Assembly (NCBI GenBank): GCA_047974325.1
Contig: JBKECE010000062.1
Span: forward strand, 1-14,744
Reading direction: 5' to 3'
DNA: 14,744 nucleotides
Source: QVMP01 sp047974325
GTDB taxonomy: Bacteria; Bacteroidota; Bacteroidia; Bacteroidales; Dysgonomonadaceae
In this document: positions 1-6,461 of the stretch, piece after piece
How the letters are laid out: every line of letters begins with the position of its first letter
Position numbering within the stretch: position 1 is the first letter of the stretch
The notes under the pieces: generated by a model
Told to the model about the DNA's origin: nothing
Databases searched by the model: none
The model's input: only the letters and a program-made list of their open reading frames with translations
Program-made: the position numbers and the translations under genes

Positions 1-332
1 AGTGTTTCGCCTTTCCACGCAAAAACAGGAATGCCTGCAGCTGCAATTGCAGCAGCAGCGTGATCTTGTGTAGAAAAAATATTACAACTCACCCAACGGA
101 TGTCTGCACCCAATTCTTTCAGTGTTTCTATCAATACGGCTGTCTGCACTGTCATGTGTAAAGAACCCATGATGCGAGCACCTTTGAGAGGTTTTTCTTT
201 TCCATATTTTTCACGAAGTGCCATCAATCCCGGCATTTCATGTTCTGCTATTTCTATTTCTTTACGTCCAAAATCCGCCAAGGTAATATCTGCTACCAAA
301 TAAGGCAGACCGGATAATAATTCTTTTGCCAT
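1..332 (-). CDS. ahcY: Adenosylhomocysteinase (S-adenosylhomocysteine hydrolase), N-terminal part, cut by window edge
   Basis: Cytosolic NAD-dependent enzyme that splits S-adenosylhomocysteine into adenosine and homocysteine, clearing the inhibitory by-product of SAM-dependent methylation in the activated methyl cycle. Only the first 110 codons are in the window; the rest lies beyond base 1. The visible protein begins MAKELLSGLPYLVADITLAD and carries hallmark blocks of the family: GRKEIEIAEHEMPGLMALR (about residues 22-40), GSLHMTVQTAVLIETL (56-71, with the adenosine-binding His59 and Thr61) and SCNIFSTQDHAAAA (82-95). The NAD-binding domain is outside the window. The ATG at 330-332 is the natural start because the N-terminus aligns with the usual family beginning. 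No Shine-Dalgarno sequence precedes it, as is normal for Bacteroidota. A -7-like TACCTTTG lies about 42 bases upstream. Identification is secure from the motif series. Confidence 0.96.
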   Translation of the reverse strand, partial: MAKELLSGLPYLVADITLADFGRKEIEIAEHEMPGLMALREKYGKEKPLKGARIMGSLHMTVQTAVLIETLKELGADIRWVSCNIFSTQDHAAAAIAAAGIPVFAWKGET

Positions 333-373
333 ATAAATTAATTAAGTCTGTATTATAAAAATATTTATGCCCG

Positions 374-381
374 CAAAGGTA
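374..381 (-). promoter_or_regulatory. Candidate -7 promoter element for ahcY
   Basis: The minus strand reads TACCTTTG, a full match to the Bacteroidota -7 consensus TAnnTTTG, giving a leader of roughly 35 bases before the ahcY ATG. No TTTG is seen about 19 bases further upstream, so the -33 element is weak or absent. Confidence 0.5.
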
Positions 382-560
382 GAACATTATTTCAATTCTT
401 CCTAACTATTTTCTTCATACTATCGGCTTAGTTACAAAGCCAATCACTTCAACAAAGAAGTCCTTTAATATTCATCAAAACACACTATCGGCACAATAAG
501 ATTATAAACAAAACAAGTAGTTTCTCTCTGGAGTATACAGAGAACAGGGTTTGTTTTTAT

Positions 561-568
561 TATTTTTG
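561..568 (+). promoter_or_regulatory. Candidate -7 promoter element for the FabK-like gene
   Basis: TATTTTTG matches TAnnTTTG and would leave a leader of roughly 125 bases before the ATG at 699. A small hairpin (525-543) lies at about the -33 to -50 position, and no TTTG sits at the right spacing. It is a weak call in an AT-rich region. Confidence 0.3.
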
Positions 569-698
569 TACATTCGGGAACAAAATAAATTTAAGGTATC
601 AGCCCTTTTTATTTTCTTTGTATACATAATAGCATAAGAAAATTATGCAGTAAAAACATATCATTAAATACTTTCTTTTACTATAACATAATTTAAAA

Positions 699-1649
699 AT
701 GAAAAATAAAATAACCTCTCTCTTTGGAATAAAATATCCGGTCATTGCCGGCGGAATGGTTTGGTGCAGTGGTTGGCAATTGGCTTCGGCTGTCAGTAAT
801 GCCGGAGGTCTGGGATTGCTAGGTGCTGGGTCTATGCACCCCGAAGTGCTACGGGAACACATCCGGAAATGCAAAGCTACCACCGACAAGCCTTTTGGCG
901 TAAATGTACCTCTACTCTATCCCCAAATAGACGAAATAATACAAATAATCATTGAAGAAGGAGTGAAAATAGTTTTCACATCAGCAGGAAATCCAAAAAC
1001 ATGGACAAAACATCTTCAAGATCACGGTATCAAAGTGGCTCATGTGATTGCAAGCTCCAAATTTGCTCTAAAATGCGAAGAAGCCGGGGTAGATGCTATT
1101 GTTGCAGAAGGATTTGAAGCCGGAGGACATAACGGACGCGAAGAAACCACGACAATGGTGCTGATACCACAGGTAAAAGAAGCTCTCGACCACACTCCGC
1201 TCATTGCAGCCGGTGGAATTGCCACGGGAAATGGTATGCTTGCAGCTTTTGCACTTGGAGCAGATGGTGTGCAGGTAGGAACACGTTTTGCCCTGACCGA
1301 AGAAAGTTCGGCATCAGACGATTTCAAGAAACTGTGCATCAGCCTCAAAGAGGGCGACACATTGCTGTCTCTGAAAAAAGTAGGACATACACGGCTCATC
1401 AAGAATGAATTTTTCAATCAGGTGCAAACTGCGGAAGATCGTGGAGCATCAGCCGAAGAGATAAAAGAATTGTTAGGTCGTGGCCGAGCCAAAAGAGGTA
1501 TATTTGAAGGTGATTTGACCGAAGGTGAATTAGAAATAGGCCAGATTTCCTCTCTCATCAATGACTTGCCAACAGCAAAGGACGTGGTTGATAAAATTAT
1601 TAGTGAATTCAACCATTCAGCCCAAAATATTGGCAGTATTCAATTTTGA
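699..1649 (+). CDS. FMN-dependent FabK-like enoyl-ACP reductase / nitronate monooxygenase family protein
   Basis: A 316-residue TIM-barrel flavoprotein of the nitronate monooxygenase (2-nitropropane dioxygenase)/FabK superfamily. Visible motifs are an N-terminal GGMVWCSGWQLASAVSNAGG (18-37), EAGGHNG with the conserved His144 (140-146), the FMN-phosphate loop AAGGIATG (170-177) and GADGVQVGTRF (187-197). The NAGGLGLLGAGS block, the EAGGH motif and the short length resemble enoyl-ACP reductase II (FabK), which uses NAD(P)H and FMN to reduce the double bond in the last step of fatty-acid elongation. Many homologues are annotated only as nitronate monooxygenase, so the substrate is not settled. 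It has no signal peptide and should be cytosolic. It stands alone, facing away from ahcY and converging on the dtxR-like gene with a 25-base gap. The start is the first ATG before the conserved ITSLFGIKYPV block. Confidence 0.85.
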   Translation: MKNKITSLFGIKYPVIAGGMVWCSGWQLASAVSNAGGLGLLGAGSMHPEVLREHIRKCKATTDKPFGVNVPLLYPQIDEIIQIIIEEGVKIVFTSAGNPKTWTKHLQDHGIKVAHVIASSKFALKCEEAGVDAIVAEGFEAGGHNGREETTTMVLIPQVKEALDHTPLIAAGGIATGNGMLAAFALGADGVQVGTRFALTEESSASDDFKKLCISLKEGDTLLSLKKVGHTRLIKNEFFNQVQTAEDRGASAEEIKELLGRGRAKRGIFEGDLTEGELEIGQISSLINDLPTAKDVVDKIISEFNHSAQNIGSIQF

Positions 1650-1674
1650 GGAAAGAATTGTTTTGCCTGGAATT

Positions 1675-2325
1675 TTAAACAATTAAAATTTTGTCGCAAA
1701 CCAATTTACTCAATATTTCCTTCCTGTTTTTATCGTAACTGACAGTCATGCTGTCGTCGAACGTTTCTTTCTCCACGATTCTTATTTTCAATCCAAGACG
1801 GAGATTTCGTTTATCCAAGAATTGGAGAAATTCATCAGACGGATCATTCACGGCAGCAAATGTTACGATATCTCCTTCCTTGCAAGTACTCAATTTAGAA
1901 TAATTCAGTAATATTATTTCACCGTTTTTGGAGGGTATAGGCTCTCCATGCGGGTCTATTGTCGGATAATTGAGCATCTCATCCATTTTGTCAAAAAACG
2001 GAATGGATTGAATATGCTCTATCTGCTCAGCAATAGGGTGTACCTGATCCCAGCCAAATCCCATTTTCTCAAACAAAAATGTCTCTGTCAGGCGGTGCTT
2101 TCTCAGCACCAGAGCTGCTTCAGTTCGTCCGCTGTCAGTCAATCTGATAGGCTTATAACTTTCATAAATGACAAATCCTTTTTCTGCCAGCTTTTTCATC
2201 ATACTGTTCACTGTCGGCATTTTAATGCCAAGTTCGTGGCTCAGTTCATTGACAGACACCTCACCTCTATTTTTAGATAGATGAAGCATCATTTTCAGAT
2301 AGTTTTCTTCGGTCAGTGATATCAT
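1675..2325 (-). CDS. DtxR/MntR-family metal-dependent transcriptional repressor with FeoA-like C-terminal domain
   Basis: A 216-residue cytosolic repressor expected to bind DNA as a dimer when loaded with Fe(II) or Mn(II). An N-terminal winged helix-turn-helix (about 1-65; ENYLKMM, then SVNELSHELGIKMPTVNSMM as the recognition region, then GFVIYESYKPIRLTDSG) precedes the metal-binding and dimerisation domain (70-125). The metal-ligand pattern is visible: His77 and Glu81 in RKHRLTETFL, then Glu100, Glu103 and His104 in AEQIEHIQS. The place of the DtxR site Cys102 is not a Cys, which is closer to MntR. The position of MntR Asp8 / DtxR Met10 is Asn8, and that of MntR Glu11 is Lys11. Residues about 140-216 form an SH3-like FeoA domain, as in long family members. 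It is divergent from a TonB-dependent receptor, and a DtxR-box palindrome lies between them, so the receptor is its likely target. Metal identity is uncertain. Confidence 0.92.
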   Translation of the reverse strand: MISLTEENYLKMMLHLSKNRGEVSVNELSHELGIKMPTVNSMMKKLAEKGFVIYESYKPIRLTDSGRTEAALVLRKHRLTETFLFEKMGFGWDQVHPIAEQIEHIQSIPFFDKMDEMLNYPTIDPHGEPIPSKNGEIILLNYSKLSTCKEGDIVTFAAVNDPSDEFLQFLDKRNLRLGLKIRIVEKETFDDSMTVSYDKNRKEILSKLVCDKILIV

Positions 2326-2341
2326 ATTGCAAACTTACATA

Positions 2342-2371
2342 AAAAGTTATTCTCTTTTAAATTTATCCAAA
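2342..2371 (-). promoter_or_regulatory. Candidate promoter of the dtxR-like gene
   Basis: The minus strand carries TTTG at 2368-2371, an 18-base spacer, and TAACTTTT at 2342-2349 (one mismatch to TAnnTTTG). It would start transcription some 10 bases before the ATG. A perfect TAAGTTTG at 2330-2337 is an alternative -7 but has no -33 partner and would give an almost leaderless mRNA. Confidence 0.45.
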
Positions 2372-2375
2372 TAAA

Positions 2376-2406
2376 TTTGTTAGGTTAATCTAACTTTATA
2401 CTTTTG
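2376..2406 (+). promoter_or_regulatory. Bacteroidota-type promoter of the TonB-dependent receptor gene
   Basis: A perfect -33 TTTG (2376-2379), a 19-base spacer and a perfect -7 TACTTTTG (2399-2406, consensus TAnnTTTG). Transcription would begin near 2412, leaving a leader of about 20 bases before the ATG at 2432. The spacer is entirely occupied by the DtxR-box-like operator. Confidence 0.85.
2380..2398. promoter_or_regulatory. DtxR-box-like operator
   Basis: The 19 bases TTAGGTTAATCTAACTTTA match the classic DtxR/IdeR operator TTAGGTTAGGCTAACCTAA at 15 of 19 positions, including all of the first eight and the central-right CTAAC. The core GTTAGGTTAATCTAAC (2379-2394) is a 16-base palindrome with one mismatched pair. 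It fills the gap between the -33 and -7 elements of the receptor promoter, so a bound repressor would directly block RNA polymerase. It sits just upstream of the candidate dtxR -33 element, so autoregulation is possible. The regulator is inferred from the adjacent dtxR-like gene. Confidence 0.8.
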
Positions 2407-2431
2407 CTATATAATATAAAAACATATACAA

Positions 2432-4699
2432 ATGAAACATTTATTTACTTCTATCATCTACATAATAACCGTTGGTTCAACACAAGTCCTATATTCGCAA
2501 TCAGCAATAATAAAAGGCTATGTAAAACACAATCGGGAGATTTTAGAATATGCATCAATTGGCATTCCAAATATAGGAAAAGGTACACTCAGTGACAGTA
2601 CAGGATATTTCGAAATAAAAAATATTCCGGCAGGCACGTATCAGTTGCAGGTCTCGAATGTTGGATTTCGTCCGTATAAAGAAAATTTTACGATCAGGGC
2701 AAAAGATGTAAAAACCTTCAATGTAGAACTTATTTCAGATGGTAATTCGCTCGACGAAGTGGTTGTGACAGGTACAATGAAAGCAGTCAGCAGGCTCGAA
2801 AGCCCTATTCCTGTCGAAGTGATAACACCACAGTTATTCAGAAAAAATCCGACACCCTCACTTTTCGAGTCCATCGGAATGGTAAACGGTGTCAAACCCC
2901 AACTCAATTGCAACGTCTGCAACACCGGCGATATTCATATCAACGGTATGGAAGGTCCTTATACGATGATACTCATAGATGGGATGCCTATCGTCAGCGC
3001 ATTGTCTACGGTATACGGACTCAGTGGTATCCCCAACAGTCTGGTCGAACGTATTGAAGTCGTTAAAGGTCCGGCGTCATCCCTCTACGGATCGGAAGCA
3101 ATGGGTGGGATAATCAATGTGATCACCAAAAATCCACAGGATGCACCCATCATCAATGCAGATATTTTTGCTACCAATTGGCAAGAATATAACATAGACG
3201 GTTCTTTAAAATTCTCTTTAGGCAAAAATATCCATAGCCTGCTCGGAATAAATTATTTCAATTACCAAAATAGAAAAGATGAAAACAACGACAACTTCAC
3301 CGATCTGACACTTCAAAACAGAATTTCGATCTTTAACAAATGGGATTTCAAAAGAAAAGACAATAAACTGGCAAGCATTGGCATTCGCTATGTATATGAG
3401 GACAGGTGGGGAGGTGAAATGAATTGGAACAAAAACTGGAGAGGCAGTGATTCAATATATGGAGAGAGCATCTACACAAACCGTATCGAGCTTATAGGAG
3501 CATATCAATTGCCGGTCAAAGAAAAAATATTTACTCAGTATTCTTACAATTGGCACAATCAGGATTCATGGTATGGCAATACATCATATATGGCAAAGCA
3601 ACAGGTTCTTTTTGCACAGATATATTGGGATAAGAAGCTATCTGTCCGTCACGATCTATTATTAGGAGCATCCTATCGCTACACGTATTACGATGACAAT
3701 ACTCCTGCAACAATGAATTCAGATGGGACAACTAATCAACCGAACAAAACACCATTGCCAGGAATGTTCATCCAGGACGAATGGACAATCAATTCCAAAA
3801 ATAAAATATTAGGTGGTTACAGATACGATTACGATAAAAATCATGGAAGTGTACATTCTCCACGTCTTGCATACAAACTGGCTATGAATGCTCAAAACAC
3901 TATACGCGCAAGTTTTGGAACAGGGTTTCGTGTGGTAAATATTTTCACGGAAGATCATGCAGCACTGACAGGAGCCAGAGAAGTGGTGATAACTGAAGAA
4001 TTGAAACCAGAGAAATCGTATAATGGCAATCTCAATTATGTGTTAAAGATACCGACTGATAATTTTTATCTCAATTTTGACCTGACAGGTTTTTATTCTT
4101 ATTTTACGAATAAGATTGTAGGCGATTTTGATAGCGATCCCACTAAAATCATTTATGACAACCTGCGTGGTCATGCTATTTCGCAAGGTGCATCGCTCAA
4201 CGTTGACGTCGTTTTCAATTTTCCATTGTCGCTTATGGCAGGCATCACCTATGCCGATGTATATAATAATGAAGAAGATCTGAATGGTTCAATGCAAAAA
4301 ACACAGCAATTGCATGCACCAAAATGGTCTGGCACATTCAGTGCTGATTATAAGTTTCCCCGAAATTTCACTATCAATCTGACAGGCACATGGAATGGAC
4401 CAATGCGCTTACCCATATTACCGGACGATTATCGCCCCGAATATTCACCGTGGTTCTGCATTGCAAACATACAACTGACAAAATCGTTCCATAACGGATT
4501 GGAAATCTATGGTGGAATCAAAAATATATTCAATTTTGTTCCCAAAGATCCTATAATGAGACCGTTTGATCCTTTCAATAAATATGTGGACGATCCGATA
4601 GCAAATCCTCACGGATACACTTTTGATCCAAGTTATAATTATGCACCGATGCAGGGCATAAGAACCTTTTTAGGAATCAGATACAATTTATGGAATTAG
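2432..4699 (+). CDS. TonB-dependent outer-membrane receptor, probably for a metal or metal chelate
   Basis: A 755-residue outer-membrane transporter energised by TonB-ExbB-ExbD. It has a signal peptide (about 1-22, ending ...VLYS before QSA), a carboxypeptidase-regulatory-like beta-sandwich (about 25-103; IKGYVKHN, SDSTGYFEIKNIPAGTYQLQ), a TonB-box-like DEVVVTG (108-114), a plug domain (about 118-235; NGMEGPYTMILIDGMPIV, VERIEVVKGPASSLYGSEA, GGIINVITK) and a 22-strand-type beta-barrel to the C-terminus, ending GIRYNLWN. The plug holds a Cys pair, Cys160 and Cys163 (NCNVCNTGD). No SusD-like gene follows, which argues against a glycan SusC system. The divergent DtxR-family gene and the DtxR box in the promoter point to iron, haem, manganese or siderophore uptake, but the ligand cannot be read from the sequence. 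Barrel length and order are typical of siderophore-type receptors rather than the larger SusC proteins. Confidence 0.93.
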   Translation: MKHLFTSIIYIITVGSTQVLYSQSAIIKGYVKHNREILEYASIGIPNIGKGTLSDSTGYFEIKNIPAGTYQLQVSNVGFRPYKENFTIRAKDVKTFNVELISDGNSLDEVVVTGTMKAVSRLESPIPVEVITPQLFRKNPTPSLFESIGMVNGVKPQLNCNVCNTGDIHINGMEGPYTMILIDGMPIVSALSTVYGLSGIPNSLVERIEVVKGPASSLYGSEAMGGIINVITKNPQDAPIINADIFATNWQEYNIDGSLKFSLGKNIHSLLGINYFNYQNRKDENNDNFTDLTLQNRISIFNKWDFKRKDNKLASIGIRYVYEDRWGGEMNWNKNWRGSDSIYGESIYTNRIELIGAYQLPVKEKIFTQYSYNWHNQDSWYGNTSYMAKQQVLFAQIYWDKKLSVRHDLLLGASYRYTYYDDNTPATMNSDGTTNQPNKTPLPGMFIQDEWTINSKNKILGGYRYDYDKNHGSVHSPRLAYKLAMNAQNTIRASFGTGFRVVNIFTEDHAALTGAREVVITEELKPEKSYNGNLNYVLKIPTDNFYLNFDLTGFYSYFTNKIVGDFDSDPTKIIYDNLRGHAISQGASLNVDVVFNFPLSLMAGITYADVYNNEEDLNGSMQKTQQLHAPKWSGTFSADYKFPRNFTINLTGTWNGPMRLPILPDDYRPEYSPWFCIANIQLTKSFHNGLEIYGGIKNIFNFVPKDPIMRPFDPFNKYVDDPIANPHGYTFDPSYNYAPMQGIRTFLGIRYNLWN

Positions 4700-4770
4700 A
4701 TATGCTATTTATTTTTGAACAATGAGGCATAATAAGCTCCTGAACAATGTTTTTTTCCTGTCAAAACAGC

Positions 4771-4778
4771 TATCTTTG
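4771..4778 (+). promoter_or_regulatory. Candidate -7 element of the WalJ-like gene
   Basis: TATCTTTG matches TAnnTTTG and ends only 8 bases before the ATG at 4787, implying a very short or absent leader. A second match, TATTTTTG at 4710-4717, would give a leader of about 65 bases. Neither has a clean TTTG at -33. The 9-base word TGAACAATG occurs at 4716-4724 and 4741-4749, flanking this zone. Confidence 0.45.
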
Positions 4779-4786
4779 CAGACATT

Positions 4787-5680
4787 ATGCAATTTGATTT
4801 ATTTGCGCCTGCAACAAAATATAAACTCATAAGTCTGTCCAGTGGTAGTAGTGGAAACTGCTACTATCTGGGCACTTCAAAATATGGAATACTGATCGAC
4901 GCAGGCATCGGTTTTCGTACCATAAAAAAATATCTGAGAGAATACGGCGTAGCCATAGAAACAATTATCGGTGTATTGGTCACACACGATCATGCCGACC
5001 ACATAAAAACGGTAGGTAGTTTTGCCAACAAAATGAACATTCCTGTTTATGCCACAGAAGCTGTGCACAGCGGGATAGACCGTAATCCTTGCAGTGAGAA
5101 CTGCATTGCCACATCGAAACGTTTCATTCAAAAAGAAGAAGCGTTTTTTATTCGCGATTTCTGTATCACAGCATTTGAAGTTCCTCACGATAGCATCGAG
5201 AATGTAGGTTATCAGATTTGCTTTGAAGGAAACACTTTCGTGCTAGTAACAGACGTAGGGCGAATCACTGACACCATCACCCGCTATGCGTCTACAGCCA
5301 CACACCTGATCATGGAAGCAAATTACGATGAAGAAATGTTACGCAATGGTCGATATCCGGAATACCTGAAACGGCGCATCAGCAACGGATCGGGGCATTT
5401 GAGCAACCGTTTGTCAGGAAATTTTCTGGCATCAATTTACAGTCCCACCCTACAAGAGATATGGCTTTGCCACTTAAGCAACGACAACAATCACCCCGAA
5501 CTGGCATATAAAACCGTAGAGTCTTGCCTTGCAGAGAATGGCATATTCATTGGCAATCATGTGATATTGAAAACTCTAAGCAGAGGAAAGCCTTCTGCTA
5601 TGAAAGATTTTACAGCTATTCCAACATCAGATTCAGCACAGGATGATGTTCTCCAAATATCGCACGAAAGGCTGGTTTAA
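4787..5680 (+). CDS. WalJ/YycJ-like metallo-beta-lactamase-fold hydrolase
   Basis: A 297-residue cytosolic protein of the metallo-beta-lactamase superfamily, WalJ/YycJ type. Members are thought to be nucleases or phosphodiesterases linked to DNA repair and cell-wall signalling, with activity poorly defined. The metal site is complete: HDHADH (His67, His69, Asp71, His72), PHDS (His134), TDVG (Asp156) and GHLSN (His204), plus CHLSN (His229). The N-terminal KLISLSSGSSGNCYYLG (13-29) is the family signature. The ATG at 4787 adds about 10 residues before the usual family start and is the only in-frame ATG nearby. The last roughly 27 residues after TLSRGKPS look like a non-conserved tail, and the final 65 bases overlap the 3' end of the convergent GNAT gene. 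It lies 87 bases after the TonB receptor gene, with its own promoter candidate, so co-transcription is not certain. Confidence 0.9.
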   Translation: MQFDLFAPATKYKLISLSSGSSGNCYYLGTSKYGILIDAGIGFRTIKKYLREYGVAIETIIGVLVTHDHADHIKTVGSFANKMNIPVYATEAVHSGIDRNPCSENCIATSKRFIQKEEAFFIRDFCITAFEVPHDSIENVGYQICFEGNTFVLVTDVGRITDTITRYASTATHLIMEANYDEEMLRNGRYPEYLKRRISNGSGHLSNRLSGNFLASIYSPTLQEIWLCHLSNDNNHPELAYKTVESCLAENGIFIGNHVILKTLSRGKPSAMKDFTAIPTSDSAQDDVLQISHERLV

Positions 5681-6461
5681 ATTCGTCCATATGATAACCG
5701 AACAAGAGCCGTGTCAGCACCTTAATATTGGCATCAAGCTCCGTTTCTCCGTCGCGCGTCACAAAAACCATATTATTTTCACGGATTCGAGTATCGAATA
5801 TTTTGATTAGAAAGGATTTATCAGCATTCTTTCTGTAAAAGATCTCCAACAATTTTCTGGCATCGACAAGACGCGCCATTCCATCCAGATTGTATTTCGG
5901 TGGATAATTTTCAGTTTCAGCCTCCTCGACAATGGTCTTAAAATCGCCCAGAGACTTTTGTACACAAAAATCTCTGGTACGGTATCTCGCATCAAATTCT
6001 TTATAAGCAGCAACAATATCTCCGCTGTTTTTGTCTAATATTTCTTTCAACGGGATTGTTTCATTGGCGGAATCAAAAACTTTCTCGAAACCAAAATTCC
6101 GGTAGTAATCGAACAACTGATCTTCGGCCGGAACAAGGATTGCCAAAGGTATTTCGCGTTGTTGCATCACTCTGAAAGCCTCATCAATAAGCTGTGCCAT
6201 GAAACCGCGCTTCCTATATCCGGGCAATGTGCACAATCCGGCAAAGTAATAGAACGAAATTTCTTCTCCGCAAAAGGTGAAACTGAAAGGTAGCATTTGT
6301 AAAGACGCAACAAACTCACCTTCATACATGTAGACAAGTGTGTTCTCAGGTTTGTATTTCTGCAAGAAAAAAATGTTGAGAAACTCCTCTGTGTCACCAA
6401 AACAGGTTTTCCACATAGCTCTCACCACTGATTCATCGTCTTTACCGGCTAATCGTATCAT
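5616..6461 (-). CDS. GNAT-family N-acetyltransferase, Eis-like
   Basis: A 281-residue cytosolic protein with an N-terminal GNAT fold (about 1-130): the acetyl-CoA-binding motif A is visible as AGLCTLPGYRKRGFMAQLID (74-93, pyrophosphate loop R-K-R-G-F-M), and FDYYRNFGFEKVF (117-129) is the usual last helix and strand. The remaining part (about 140-281) resembles the C-terminal half of Eis-type acetyltransferases, but the protein is shorter than the roughly 400-residue Eis enzymes. The acceptor is unknown. Its ATG overlaps the stop codon of the upstream DUF2156 gene by one base (TAATG on the minus strand), so the two are surely in one operon and probably translationally coupled. Its last 65 bases overlap the end of the convergent WalJ-like gene. 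No terminator is visible after it. Confidence 0.85.
   Translation of the reverse strand: MIRLAGKDDESVVRAMWKTCFGDTEEFLNIFFLQKYKPENTLVYMYEGEFVASLQMLPFSFTFCGEEISFYYFAGLCTLPGYRKRGFMAQLIDEAFRVMQQREIPLAILVPAEDQLFDYYRNFGFEKVFDSANETIPLKEILDKNSGDIVAAYKEFDARYRTRDFCVQKSLGDFKTIVEEAETENYPPKYNLDGMARLVDARKLLEIFYRKNADKSFLIKIFDTRIRENNMVFVTRDGETELDANIKVLTRLLFGYHMDEFKPAFRAIFGEHHPVLNLMLE

Larger units (their letters stand above)
333..698. other. Divergent intergenic region between ahcY and the FabK-like gene
   Basis: This AT-rich stretch of 366 bases has no convincing gene. It holds the ahcY -7 candidate (374-381) and a -7 candidate for the FabK-like gene (561-568). Small inverted repeats are GGCTT/AAGCC (425-429 with 437-441), ACTTC/GAAGT (446-450 with 457-461) and TCTCTG/CAGAGA (525-530 with 538-543). 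The 9-base word ACTATCGGC occurs at 419-427 and again at 484-492. An ORF on the minus strand across 599-889 is mostly antisense to the FabK-like gene and has no recognisable motif. No known riboswitch fold was recognised. Confidence 0.5.

Noticed and set aside
100..303. Plus-strand ORF of 67 codons
   Set aside because: It is antisense to the clearly conserved ahcY coding frame and shows no motif.
333..500. Possible SAM/SAH riboswitch ahead of ahcY
   Set aside because: The hairpins lie upstream of the likely ahcY start and do not form a recognisable conserved riboswitch core; the predicted leader is only about 35 bases.
599..889. Minus-strand ORF of 96 codons partly in the ahcY/FabK-like intergenic region
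   Set aside because: Two thirds lie antisense to the FabK-like gene; the rest is low-complexity AT-rich translation without recognisable features.
1040..1417. Minus-strand ORF of 125 codons
   Set aside because: Fully antisense to the FabK-like gene, whose motifs are unmistakable.
1656..1684. Inverted repeat AATTGTTT / AAACAATT between the convergent FabK-like and dtxR-like genes
   Set aside because: The 8-bp stem is A/T-rich with a 13-base loop and has no T-tract on either side, so it is too weak to call a terminator.
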